From positions 38,106,819-38,170,818 of the forward strand of contig NC_089275.1 of NCBI RefSeq assembly GCF_963678975.1: a DNA stretch of 64,000 nt, in the 5' to 3' direction. This DNA is from Dysidea avara. Its lineage: Eukaryota; Porifera; Demospongiae; Dictyoceratida; Dysideidae. The notes under the pieces are model-generated. The model had not been told where the DNA came from, did not search any database, and was given only the letters and a program-made list of their open reading frames with translations. Shown here piece by piece: positions 43,627 to 55,098 of the stretch (its first letter is position 1; each line of letters starts with the position of its first letter). The translations under genes were made by a program, and so were the position numbers.

Positions 43627-44311
43627 CACCAGGAGTGCATTATTTAGAACTTTATTTTCACACATATCAGATAGAATGTATATTTTGTATGATGTTTGTA
43701 ATATTGAGTCACATTCATAACCTTTGTAAGTGCTGAGAAGGGAGAAACGCTTTTAGAGCAAACAAATTATTCTGGCTTGGTGTTGTAACTAATGATCGCT
43801 AACTAGCTTTTGTGGGTATAATGAAGTTACCTAATGTAAATCAATTGTATTGTTTGTAAGTTAGTGCCAGTGTTCCAGGCTAAATAATGTATTTATTAAT
43901 GTGAACTGTAAATCAGTGTTCTAGGCTAGTAGTAAAAGAGACCACAAGTTTTAAAGAAGGTATGCTGTCCCAACTTGTGGTTAGGATCATTAGGATTTCA
44001 GGGGACTACATGCATATATGACCATGGACAAGTGTTCACTGTATTGTCCATTTACTACAGTTGATGTTGCAGGATTCCCACTGTCAACAAACTGTTTTTA
44101 ATGCTTTAACTAGTGCATTCTCTCAGCTATCACTTATTGCTAAGACTCATTTTGTTACTCACTAGTAGTCCAGTGATCTCTTCTGTACAAGGTAATATTC
44201 AGTCTTCACTGGAAGGTGCAAACTTGTAATATTCTTTCATGATTGTTTTTGTAACTTTAAAAAGAGTTATTTTGTTGTGAGTAGTAGCTGAAATAGTTTC
44301 TCCTCAAGATA

Positions 44312-45307
44312 ATGAATGGATCTGATATAGAAGAGGTGGACTACCCAACACTACAGCTCTATGTGGCCCTGCCAACTAGACTACTGATGTCATTTGTAGT
44401 TATTTTCCTGGCTACCATTGTTCTCCAAACAGTTGAGAAGAGCAGGCGAGATCAGCACACTCTGCACTACTTCTTCATCAATAACTTGATGATCAGCGAT
44501 ATTACTGCAGTGATTGTTGCCAATGTGTCAGCTGAGGTAGTCATAGCACACACCATCATTAATGAAGACACTGATGGGATAGAGTGCACTTCAATAATGG
44601 CCAGTAAGTTTCCTTATTTGGCCAGTTTTGGAATACTGGCTGCACTTGCTTTTGAACGGATGATAGTGGCCTTGTATCCTATCAAGTATGATAGAATTGT
44701 TACTAAGAAGCGTGCTTACATTGTTGTAGGGTTGGTGTGGCTTGTGTCTGTCTTTGTGGCATTGCTAGTCTACGCTGATCCAAAACTTGATGTCAAAACT
44801 AAAACAGCTATATGTAAATCCAGCTTCTATAAATACATCTTTTGGGCTGTAGCATCTATCTTTCTCATTGCGTCTGTTGTGTTTGTGTTGGTACAAAACA
44901 TCTACATATTCCGCATGTCACTTGATCATATTCGTGGTCTCCAGCGTTGTGGTACTATTAATAATGAAGACCGGACCAACAATCTTAGAGGAGAATACAG
45001 GGCAGCACTGTCTCTATTCTGGTATACACAAAAGCCGTCGATTGCTGCATTGCTTGTGGTAGGATCTGACGTGTTATTTCATTTGGTTCTTTTGCCGATA
45101 TCATCACTCATTGCTGAAGTGTGCAACAACACTGCTGCATCAATATTTATATGGTCAGTGTTGTTCAACCTGCTGGTTTACTGTGGGATTGCAAGTCACT
45201 CACTACTGTACGCTTTGTTCCTTGACTCTTTCCATGTGGTGTTCGGTTGTCAAAGGTGTCATCTACAATTGGTGTCCTGCCTGGCTCCATCTAACAGGGC
45301 ACTTTAA
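44312..45307 (+). CDS. Single-exon seven-transmembrane receptor, divergent class A (rhodopsin-like) GPCR
   Basis: 331 residues with seven hydrophobic segments at roughly 20-42, 52-78, 95-121, 134-155, 172-198, 243-270 and 275-302. Class A landmarks: NNLMISD in helix 2 with Asp63; FERM (114-117) at the end of helix 3 in place of DRY; LYPIKY after it; a Trp in helix 4 (W143); and Cys92 and Cys168 placed for the usual extracellular disulphide. Helix 7 has SHSLLYAL instead of NPxxY, and helix 6 lacks a clear CWxP. The N terminus has an N-glycosylation site (NGS). The ligand cannot be told. The intronless form and 685-bp spacing to the AKTIP-like gene on the same strand suggest an independent gene. 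The start is chosen at the first ATG after stops, before an acidic N terminus. Confidence 0.85.
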   Translation: MNGSDIEEVDYPTLQLYVALPTRLLMSFVVIFLATIVLQTVEKSRRDQHTLHYFFINNLMISDITAVIVANVSAEVVIAHTIINEDTDGIECTSIMASKFPYLASFGILAALAFERMIVALYPIKYDRIVTKKRAYIVVGLVWLVSVFVALLVYADPKLDVKTKTAICKSSFYKYIFWAVASIFLIASVVFVLVQNIYIFRMSLDHIRGLQRCGTINNEDRTNNLRGEYRAALSLFWYTQKPSIAALLVVGSDVLFHLVLLPISSLIAEVCNNTAASIFIWSVLFNLLVYCGIASHSLLYALFLDSFHVVFGCQRCHLQLVSCLAPSNRAL

Positions 45308-46916
45308 TGACTGGACTAGAAATACTCCACTGCTATACTCGCTGTTTGCTTAGCATTGACATTGCTTATAATATTTTATTATGATGTAAAGTGCTATAAT
45401 TTATGTTGTATTTTTATTATCAGAATTACATAATGATACACATTTTGCTAATGCATTAAAGTGTACACACTGATTACAAGTTCCTTGAACTACTATATTA
45501 TAATATAGCAGTTGCAAGTTTAATTAAATAGCAGTTGAATGCAAAGGGGACACCTTAGGTAGTTGCTTGGCTTGCAAGCTGTCAGGGATCGAGTGCTTGC
45601 GGCAAGGTAATAATCAAGCTATTATATATCTGTATTGATTGGTAATGACTTTTCAGCACCATGCTGTTATCCAGCTACTTTACCACTGAATTTTGAGTTG
45701 TCTGAGACATAATAAGCATAATGCTAACATAGTAGACAGAAAAACGTGTTCCATGCCTTTCTCACAGATCCTTAGTAGAACTATGGTAGAAGAGCTATAC
45801 AGAAATACTTGTGACACAAGATTTACTCTAATAGAACAGTCAATAAGTCTCCAGGTAGCTGCTAAGTAGACCATTTCTTCAGACTTGTTCAAAAGATTAT
45901 TATTGATTCAGAAAGTGACGATGCTAATTCATTACGGAATTGAGGCATAATTGAGGAAAACTACAAGCAGATTTTTGCCAAATGTAGCATAGTACAGTTG
46001 AAATTAAAAAATCATGGATAGGCTAATGTTTAACCATTACATTAGCATGAGACCTAGAGATTGTATATTATAGTGTACACAAATTAATAAACATAATATT
46101 CCATGCGTACCTAAAAAAATATGAGCCATATGCCCTTAGAATAGCATAACATGAAATGTCAGTTGCCAAAATCATGTACGTGTCACTTGTCAGATACAAC
46201 ATCGTTGTTATTGTCAGCCATGAATCAGTGTATGTAACCTTTGTAGACTTGACACAGTGTTTTAAAATAATCACCCCATGGATTTCACACATTTAATTGT
46301 ACAACAACATTGATACAACACAATACTGAATTGTACACATAGCAAAATATATTTAAAATTCTTTACAAATCTTTATCACTGATTGGTAATTTGTGGATTA
46401 TGATGACTTACTGGTATATATAAAAATCTTCAAACACACATTGCATATATACATAAATAATTCAGATGAGTTCACAACATCACACTATCGGTCTCAGTCC
46501 CAACGTCTGTATAGTCCGATGCAGCACTAGAAAATGACACAACATTGATTATTACATGAATGGGTATGCTTTGAACAAGACTGTGTTGCAATGTTAGTGA
46601 AGATGCAAATGTATTTTGAAATACCTGTAGAAACAAGAGCACAGACGGTCAATTCAGAGTGAGGGTGTGATGTGTGCTAAGTGCACAAAACTACATATCG
46701 TACTACTAACAAATATTTACAGGGAAATTAGACAGACACAAAGTTGTGAATTAAAACTTATTGGAAATGTTATGACCAGAGACATAGAAACATAACATTT
46801 ATGAGTCCATGGGATGTCTTTTGATGATATGCATTGAATGATTAAGATTGATAATTAGTAGGTTAGGAAATCTGTTTAAATATAAATTTTTAATGAAGAA
46901 ACTGGCAGTTGTCTAT
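45308..46916. other. Intergenic stretch, no gene supported
   Basis: AT-rich sequence with one degenerate CTCTAATAGAACAG word (about 45,825-45,840). A minus-strand frame ending at 46,472-46,625 (tail SDYTDVGTETDSVML) has the look of a last exon, but no partner exon could be found. Confidence 0.35.
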
Positions 46917-47212
46917 CAGGGGCATACCAAAAGGGGTTTCCAGGGGTTTCAGGAAACCCCATTAGATTTTACACACTACTTGACACATTAAGAATTGAAA
47001 CTTCAGGTTTCCAGAATCTGGAATCTATCATGGAACAGGACACATTTATCTAATAGTTTCTAACACGATAGTAACACTTATAGAATTATTATGATTTTGG
47101 TGAAAAGATCGAGATACTCTAATAAAGCAGTCAGGCAATATAAACTACTCTAATATAACAGTCACTTAGCTGTAGTGGAAACCCCTTTTCAAAATTCCTG
47201 CGTACGCCCCTG
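46917..47212. mobile_element. hAT-like MITE with CAGGGGC ends
   Basis: Left end CAGGGGCATACC and AAAAGGGGTTTCC; right end GGAAACCCCTTTT and GTACGCCCCTG, inverted. The flanking direct repeat TCTAT (5-6 bp) is shorter than the usual 8. The body carries GAGATACTCTAATAAAGCAG and a second degenerate copy of that word. Confidence 0.68.
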
Positions 47213-47366
47213 TCTATGGATGCATTTGATAAAACATAGTAGTCTTGTATTGATATACACATGCATGTATGTATAAGAACCGTGTGTGGGAAGATCAAAA
47301 TTAAAAACAGTCCTATATTTACCATATAGAACAGTTCATGCAACTGCAGTTCTATATGTGATATAT

Positions 47367-48445
47367 GTACCACTCTGCGTGGGCAGTTCAAAGGCACCGC
47401 CAGTGCCATAATTTGTATATTGCACTGCTGCAGACTGCAGCGAGTGCATTATAATTTATAACGCACTGGTTGCGGTTTTTTAGACCACAACGAGTGCATT
47501 ATAAGTTATAATGTACCGACCGCAGTGCAATATACAGATATTGCACTGGCTGCGGTTTTGCATGTGCAGCATAGCACAAGTGCCGGTGGCGAAGACCACT
47601 ACGACACCTCACCTAATAGGTGGAAAGACACTTCACAGATCACTCGAATTCTTTTATAGCCTGACATGTAAAGGTCGATTGTGGGCCATAACGTCACCAA
47701 TACGTATAATGTTTACAAGCAGCCAATGGCGATCGAAAAAGCCAACACGGGTGGCCACAACTCTAGTCTACATATATATAAACGTACTTATACACCTTAC
47801 TAGTCTGGTGCCATCTTAGCCCAGATTAAACTGTAGCCCACTTCGACAATGACTCAATAAAACAAATATATTCTAAATAATACTAACCTTTACGTTCGAT
47901 TGTGGTAACCAGTTTTGTCATGCCACCAGATTCGAGTTTAGCCAGTGTGAATAGCAAGAATTAGACTAGTATCGTTTAGTAGTTAGGTTTTGTTTACTTA
48001 AAACGTTTATTTAGCTACTTTTTTTCGCTCGAGAGAATCACTATGGCGATTAGTCTGGTGCTTAGTCTATATGGCGATTGAGTGATCACGCTGGCATGCT
48101 GAGCACTACATGATGAGAGTCGATCAGCGAATGCAGGTTAGTGATATAACCCATAGCGTACTAGCTTTCAATAACTCAGGTGGCTGCAGTACTGCAGGGG
48201 GAACGTCATCGCAACGTCCGGCTTGGTTACCCACAATCGATGTTAGAAACCTGGCCTTTATAAGTGTTACAGCTGTCTTGTGAGACTCTCCCCACCTATT
48301 AGGTGAGTGGTACATAACAGTTATACAACATGCACTCGTGCTCTGCCTGTATAAACGCACTTGCCTTCGGGCCTAACGGCCCTCAGGCTCGTGCATTTAT
48401 ATCAGGCAGAGCACTCGTGGCCGTTGTATAACTATATAATAAAGC
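47367..48445. mobile_element. Compound foldback element B, relative of the one at 31,556
   Basis: It opens with CTGCGTGGGC, then GTTCAAAGGC, as element A does. Next come several hairpins of the word CAGTGCAATATA/TATATTGCACTG and an inverted CACCTAATAGGTG pair (about 47,608 and 48,294). It closes with a hairpin whose arms contain GTTATACAAC, CACTCGTG and CTCTGCCTG. About 1.08 kb; no coding region recognised. Confidence 0.55.
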
Positions 48446-49498
48446 ACTGCTACGGGAAATATAGTGCTAAAAAGTGGGCGAGAAATAAATATAGCATGGG
48501 CACAGTCGAGTGCTATATTTTGTCTTGAGACTACTCCTTGAGTGCTATATTTGATGTATAGCATGAGCCTAGGTAGTGCTTTAACTAGCCATCAACTTGA
48601 GACACAAGAAACAATTACAAACTCACGGAGTAGTCTTATCATTGGTAGAATAGGCATTGTGCCCGTATTAGACTATATAGGATGAGTGAGAGGATGAGCC
48701 TAGACCGTCTTCTCAACCACAAAAGTTTTTGATTATGGTATTTAATAAGCATATTTCTGTGGGACTTGTCCATTTATGTGAATAAAATGTAGTAAGAACG
48801 TTTACTGCTGCTGACCACAAGCAACCATCATCAAAATCTTAAAGTATATATGTATATAAATTAAATCCAGTGGTTCTATTCTTACTGGTCGGGTTGACTG
48901 GTCAGCCAGCGCAGTACAGGCTGTCGGCCTAGACTGGCTTGGTTGACTGGTTGTACTGGCCAGAATGGGTGATTAATCACTCAAAGCCTGCAAATAGGCC
49001 TGGCAGACCAGAACAACCAGAAGAAGACATTCTTAGATGGGCACAATGGCAACTTTAGTGAAGATGATGGATTTCAAGACTCATAAATGAATACAGGGAA
49101 ATATGTCTAACCCAGGTCATCACACAATAAGGTCAACTACCATGTATATACACCTATAGCCAGAAAGCTTGTGGGCAGAAAGTTTGGCGGGTGAGCGGTG
49201 TTTCGCCAAACTAAAATCCACTTCGTTCAATACAAATTACTAACAAATTCGCCACCAAACTTTTTCTCACAACAATCCTATTGCGGCAAATTTGCCAAGT
49301 TCCCCCCTGCCTAACTTTCCAGCTATATGGTATCCAACCCAGCAAGTCCTATAGTACACGACTAATTCACTACTTGCTCTATTGGATATACCAGATTTGG
49401 TAATGGTGTGCATACATGTCCACCAAATAACAACAAGCATCATACGTATACACAAGAATACGTACATTATATACACTAATGCAGCACACACATGCATA
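48446..49498. other. Intergenic stretch, no gene supported
   Basis: It contains short repeats around GTGCTATATTTTGTC (48,480-48,570), GGTTGACTGGT repeats (48,890-48,960) and a weak inverted repeat near 49,156-49,326 (CCAGAAAG, then TTTGGCGG, mirrored). No open frame with a recognisable domain. Confidence 0.35.
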
Positions 49499-49799
49499 CA
49501 TGGAACCTCAGAATTGAGCCCCCTGTGGTATTTGGATAACTAATGTTTGCATTGTAAAATTGTGTACAAGTACAACAATGCTACTAGGATAATGGGAAAA
49601 TACTAGTATTTTGGCATCAAAACTTAACAGAAAGTTCAGATATGCACATGACAAGTGCTTGTTCCTGAGCTGCTAAACCTATTTACACAGATATGCAAGT
49701 GGACATATGAATGCCAGTGTAATTAATTCAGATGCATAGTTAATGTAACTCTAGTATACGGCAAAATGGTTGGTTCTTTCATGTTCTAAGGTTCCATTG
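49499..49799. mobile_element. TA-flanked pogo-like MITE downstream of the CRD receptor gene
   Basis: Ends CATGGAACCTCAGAA and TTCTAAGGTTCCATTG are inverted and flanked by TA on both sides. 301 bp, non-coding. It ends 30 bp beyond the stop codon of the minus-strand receptor gene, so it probably forms part of that gene's 3' UTR. Confidence 0.72.
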
Positions 49800-49829
49800 T
49801 ACCATTACACATTATAGATATGCTGTGTG

Positions 49830-52800
49830 TTACACATACGTTGTCATTGAATCATCATAGATGTTTAATCCCAATGGAGCAGTGTCTGGTTTAATGAGCA
49901 CAGCTTCGAAACGTTCTTGTATCCTTCTTTTACACCCATACCACATTAGTAGTAGAGTGAGTATGGTGACACAGATGACTGCGACGAGTGATGTTATCAC
50001 TATACCAACTACATGTCCATCATCAGGATCACCAAACTGAGGCGTTGATGATGACGATGAAATTAATGAGGCATCTAATTGGAAAATGATACATGAATGA
50101 ATGAACGAACGAATGTACACACTACACCAAGAAAAAAAGCAAACCCTCTGGCAGCTATGTGAAACACAGAGCTATTGCCTCCCAGCAAACCAGCACTGGG
50201 TTGTCTGTACACCACTCAGTCTTGTGCAGGCAAAACTTCCTGGGGCAGGACTAGTAACCTGCAAGAGGACTGAGAGAGGCCACGGAACCCAAAGTCACTC
50301 AGAACTCAAAGTAACAGCCTGTCATCTGTCATCTTCTGAACCAAAAGGCACAATGACCACCCAAATTAAAAATGGTACAATGTTACAATCTGTATTTTTA
50401 AAAGGCATTAAACTTATGTACCAGTGGCCAACCATGTTGCACGTTGGTCTGTCATTTTGACAGATCATGTAATTGAGCACTACACACAAACTAACTACAA
50501 ACACAAGGGCTACATGTACAATTGTACATACAGACAGACACATTGGTAAAAGTCATGTCTACCAGAGGCAAACTTTTGGAGGTACAATTTTTTGCAAAAG
50601 TTTGTAATTAATTCTTATCCAATTTTGTTTGTTATTTGATAAGCCAATAGCAAAGATACTATACCAATAACATGGGATTGGAAGCTCTGTTCACGGAATG
50701 TGTACATTATGGGTACGCACTCCTCATAGTTTCACAGATTGCCTTTTGGTTAGTGAAGGGCTACAAAAGGCTTTTAAGGATGGTTATTTAAATGCCTACT
50801 TCACTAAGGATTGCGGTAAATACCTAGGATGAAATACAAGTGAGTATTTTTATACTACTCAACCCCAGTTGTTTCACAGTACAAAGTTACTCAAGGAAAC
50901 ACCTTGCCACACCTTTGAAGACATAACAGTAAACTAGTGGCATTGTAATAAATCTGAGACAATTTCAAATGGTTTGTGCCACATGTTGGTACAGTTCAAC
51001 ATCTTCTACAGAGCTTTCCCAGTGATAACCAGGTGTGTAGTCATGTAGTTTGTGTGCCTGTTTTGGATATTTCTAAGCATCCTTCTGACATCTGTTGTAA
51101 TTACTAAGTGATTCTAGAGTGGCTTATAGTGTAGCAATTACAAACCTTGGCATCATCCGGGTGAACTTACAGCTCCTAGCAAATGACCATCTTGTGATTA
51201 CAGAGTATAGCAACCGTGATAGCAATGCAACTAATGTATATGACACAACAGCCACATTAATTCTTTGGAACACCAGTGCATGAAACAGAGCTTACAATCC
51301 CATGTTAATAGCACAGCATCCACGGCCACAGCAAGCACCCAATATTTATGAAAGTACTGTAACAAGATTTAGAGTAACAAAATTTTTTCTTCTATACATA
51401 GCAAATCAGTCCTCAATTAACTGTGTACCAAATATATAAACCATGTCTAGTCAACATGCTTACAAATGCTATTGAACTACACTGAAAATGCCATTGGCAA
51501 AAGGAGTACAAAGTTTGTAACATGATAATACAATTACTTACTATATTCTTGTAAGTCTTCATCAAACAATGCTCCTATTGAAAAAGAAACAACATGATGT
51601 ATGGTCAACTATTACCGTGTGCACGTATAATACACAATAAGGTTTAATGTAGCTAATAACAAGGATGGTTGGGATAAACGGCGCAGGGTGTGGCGCCTGC
51701 TGCTATTCAGTACAATGAGCAAAACACAGATCACATGACAACATATGACAGCTAGTAATTAAGTTGCTGCGCAGGCACAAGCACAGTATCAGTTCACAGA
51801 TGCAGTCAAACTCAGAGGAGAAACAACGACAGACGAATAGCAGCAGAATTTCCTGCAACAGCAGCACGACCCTCCAGATCCAGTCACCTTGGTATCAGGG
51901 TCAATCACAATGACCAAAGCTGTGATGAAGGAGGGGCTTTTCAGTGAAGTACCGGGTTTAAAGGAGCTGATGGAGAAACCATCCACTACCCCACCACCTA
52001 AGCAATTTAGTAGTACACTGTATGTGTAATCTAGTGACAGTATATCTCCTATATCACTGCTCCACAATATCATGGGTAGAGGTGAGGTATACAGGACACA
52101 TCTCAAACAGTTAGAGAGTTATGGTGCGGTGTCAGAGAGGGTGGCTCCCTCAGTGGTTTACAGAATTACTACACCATTGGCGCATGTACTCAGAGTGGGC
52201 AAAGCAGTTACAATCTCACCCAAATGTTGAATTTTATAACTATGTGTTAATGTATGCTGCTAGAGAGAAGTGCAGATTTCTAAGCAAATGCATTGCATAC
52301 TTGTACTTACACCATCCTGATCTCAGTACTGCTACCACTGCAGCATCATCACATCAACATTGTATTGACCTTCCCTGCCATTCTCTGCCCCACATTGCAA
52401 CTGCCAAAAAATTGGAAGTAGTTCTTTGACTGTATTGTGGTACTGATTCCATTGTGTGAGCCACTTCAGCTGAAACCACTTGCAGCCCATGAGGCAAAAG
52501 CATCTGCAGTTATGGTCTTGTATACTGGTCCCCTTACAACACCTGTAATCATGCTAACTCCATTCGATTTGGGCAGGAAGCATGCTCACTAGAGTACAGG
52601 TCTGACCTGAAACCTCCGTTCAGTAGATTCTATGCCGTAGCTTTTTTGTTGCTGATCATTCAGTCCTGGCCAAGCAACACAACATGCATGCTGGGCTTCT
52701 TTGGTCTTTTAAGGACTAGAGACTTTACAGTTCCAGCAGACAATTCTTTTGATTCAGAGGTCCATCTCTGCTTCAATGATATTGCAGTGGATAACCCTGC

Positions 52801-54189
52801 TCAGCCTCAAGTAATTCAGATAACTATCAAACAGTCAAAAACGGAACCGTTTAGAAAGGGTGTCAAGCTATATATGGGACATCAACAGACTTGTGTCCAG
52901 TAGTCTCCTTAATGAACTATCTGGTAGTGAGAGGTATCAAATCTGGGCCATTATTTATTTTTAAGGATGGCCGATTACTCACCAGACAACACCTGGTGCA
53001 AACACAGAGGAGCTCTACAGACAACCAGAAAAAACATTGCGGTCACAGCTTCAGGATTGGAACTGCAACAACTGCAGTAGAGAAGCGAATAGAAAACTCA
53101 ATCTCAAGATGGATGATCAGCATTGTTTACCTTCAGTACGCTAAAATTCCAAGGGAACAATTAGCATTCTACTGTAACTATTTTAATTTATTGTTAGCAA
53201 GTAACCTGGTACATAGTTTAGATCAAGGTTGTATAATGCAGTTTATTCATTGCTGTTTGTGCTGGTGGGTAGAACTAAACCTTTTATGATCAGCCTATAT
53301 GAACACTGGGTAAAGGGCAGGGGAGTGTATCACTTTGAAGGGTAGTGGCATTGCCTCCCTGGGCTAGGAGCTGGGGTTTTTCACCAGCGCTAGATATCCT
53401 TCCTGCTTGTATATGTGACACAGGATGCTGTATGCAGGTCCGCAGGACAAGGGATTTTCCCCTGGTTCTTCCCCTTTGCCAAAACCTCTTGCACAGCATC
53501 CAGGCTGTGGACATGGAATGAAGATTCAGATTGGCTGTCATCTACTAATGGTAACGGTGACTCAGAGTATAATTATGTGGTTGTATTGTGTTTATGATAG
53601 TTGGACAGTCATTAAATAAGTTTTAATGCTAGTAAATAACAAGGATGGGATGGGATAGACAGTGCAGGGTGTGGTGCCCGTTGCTAATCAGTACAATCAG
53701 GAGCAACACAACAATATTATGGCAGTTAGTAAATAGTTGCTGTGCAAGTGCAATCACAGCATGAGTTCACTTCACTTGATACCTTAGAGAATACCTTTCC
53801 ATTGGATAAGCACATTGTGCTACCAGTGTGGGCTACGCGCTGGGGTTTTTCCCCAGTTCTGGATATCCCTTCTGCTTGTGACACAGGACCCTGTATACAC
53901 AGGACACGGTCTCTCCCCTGGCCAATGCACACCTTGCCAAAACCTCTACACAACAGTAGTGCGAGGTTGTGGATACGGAAAGAGGGTTCAGATTGGCTGT
54001 CATCTACTGATGATGGCAATGGAGAGCATATTAAGTGGTTGTGCTGTGGTTGCATTTACATAGTCTGACAATTATTGACTATTTTTCTGACATGGTTTCC
54101 GTTTATCCACATTCACAGACACAACATACACTTACTGTATGTATGTACGTTACAAATGCAACCCACCCACCCACATGCATACGCATACG

Positions 54190-54270
<81 letters not shown>

Positions 54271-55098
54271 TCTGGAGTTCCAAACAATTGGAAGAAAAAT
54301 TTGTTGTTCTGAGGTAAACAGATGGCTGCCTACAATTAACGTTACCCAAATCTTGTGACAAGGAATTATTATTGAAATTTAAGATAAGCTGAAACTCATC
54401 TGGACAAGAATACTCTCTTATAGCATCAATCAGTATACAATCATCCATACAGAATGGCTCAGGAAGAGAATTAGAACAAGGGACATATGCAAAATAACAC
54501 GCAGCAAATGATAATGCTGTTCTGCAACGGGTATCAGTAAATAAAACATTCTCCAGGAGGTCTACTAGGTCCTTTAAATCATCTGGTCTTGATGATGGTG
54601 GAAAAAACTTAGTAGTTCTCAGTATATTGGCACATTCTGGTGGAGTACCATCAACACATCTACAAAACAGAGGAGATATTAAGAAGTGATATACAACACA
54701 CACAGTACATACGCTCACTACACACACACAACAGACAAGGAAATTATCAAACAACAAGACTGTATATTAAAAAAAAATACAGAAGTGTGCAGAGATGCAT
54801 TGAAAAATACCTCCCATATTTACTTAGTCAATTATAAGCTAAGTAATCCTCATAGCTCGGACCCAAGTAGGAAAAGATTTACTAGAGAGAGTGTACGAAT
54901 CTGATTACAAAAGAAGACAATGGATCGCCCGTTAAGGATGCTTACGGCCCGCCCACCTACCTATCTATCCCGCACTGATTGGTACAAACAACAGGCAAAC
55001 ACGAACTCTTACTCAGTCTGCACTCGAAATATCGTAGGTAATATGAACGAGCTTAGTAGTAGCACGCGAAAGTCATAGGCCGTGCCCATCGCTAACAT
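49830..55098 (-). CDS. Type I membrane protein with a Frizzled-like cysteine-rich ectodomain
   Basis: Four exons: 55098-55013 (signal peptide, hydrophobic LLLSSFILP), 54659-54265, 51574-51542 and 50074-49830, total 759 bases in frame, 252 residues. The second exon holds about ten Cys in a pattern recalling the Frizzled CRD (CVDGTPPEC, then CRTALSFAACYFAYVPCS, PFCMDDC and YSCP), with N-glycosylation sites. A short acidic exon and a Ser-rich stalk lead to one membrane helix (VVGIVITSLVAVICVTILTL), a basic stop-transfer CKRR, and a 33-residue cytoplasmic tail ending TTYV, a class I PDZ-ligand form. There is no 7TM part, so it is not a Frizzled receptor; a Wnt-binding co-receptor or adhesion role is possible but unproven. 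The donor after exon 2 lies in a GT microsatellite. A fossil retroelement fills the next intron. Confidence 0.8.
51643..54078. mobile_element. Fossil tyrosine-recombinase retroelement remnant (Ngaro/PAT group of DIRS-like elements), broken
   Basis: The ends form split direct repeats: segment A at 51,643-51,798 is repeated at 53,622-53,770, and segment B at 53,358-53,620 is repeated at 53,827-54,078, giving the order A1, internal part, B1, A2, B2. This layout is known from Ngaro/PAT elements. The internal part encodes plus-strand pieces of a tyrosine recombinase (the HSFRIGTATTA region with the conserved His and Arg). No reverse transcriptase or gag region was recognised. It is broken in several places and clearly old. 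It sits in an intron of the CRD receptor gene. Confidence 0.75.
54190..54264. repeat. (CA)n microsatellite abutting an exon and supplying its splice donor
   Basis: About 75 bp of CA on the plus strand. On the minus strand the GT run begins exactly where exon 54659-54265 ends, so the intron's first bases are GTGTGTG. Confidence 0.95.

Noticed and set aside
46472-46625. Possible last exon of a minus-strand gene (tail ending DSVML)
   Set aside because: A good acceptor precedes the tail, but the frame is also open without splicing and no upstream exon with signal peptide or membrane segment was found.
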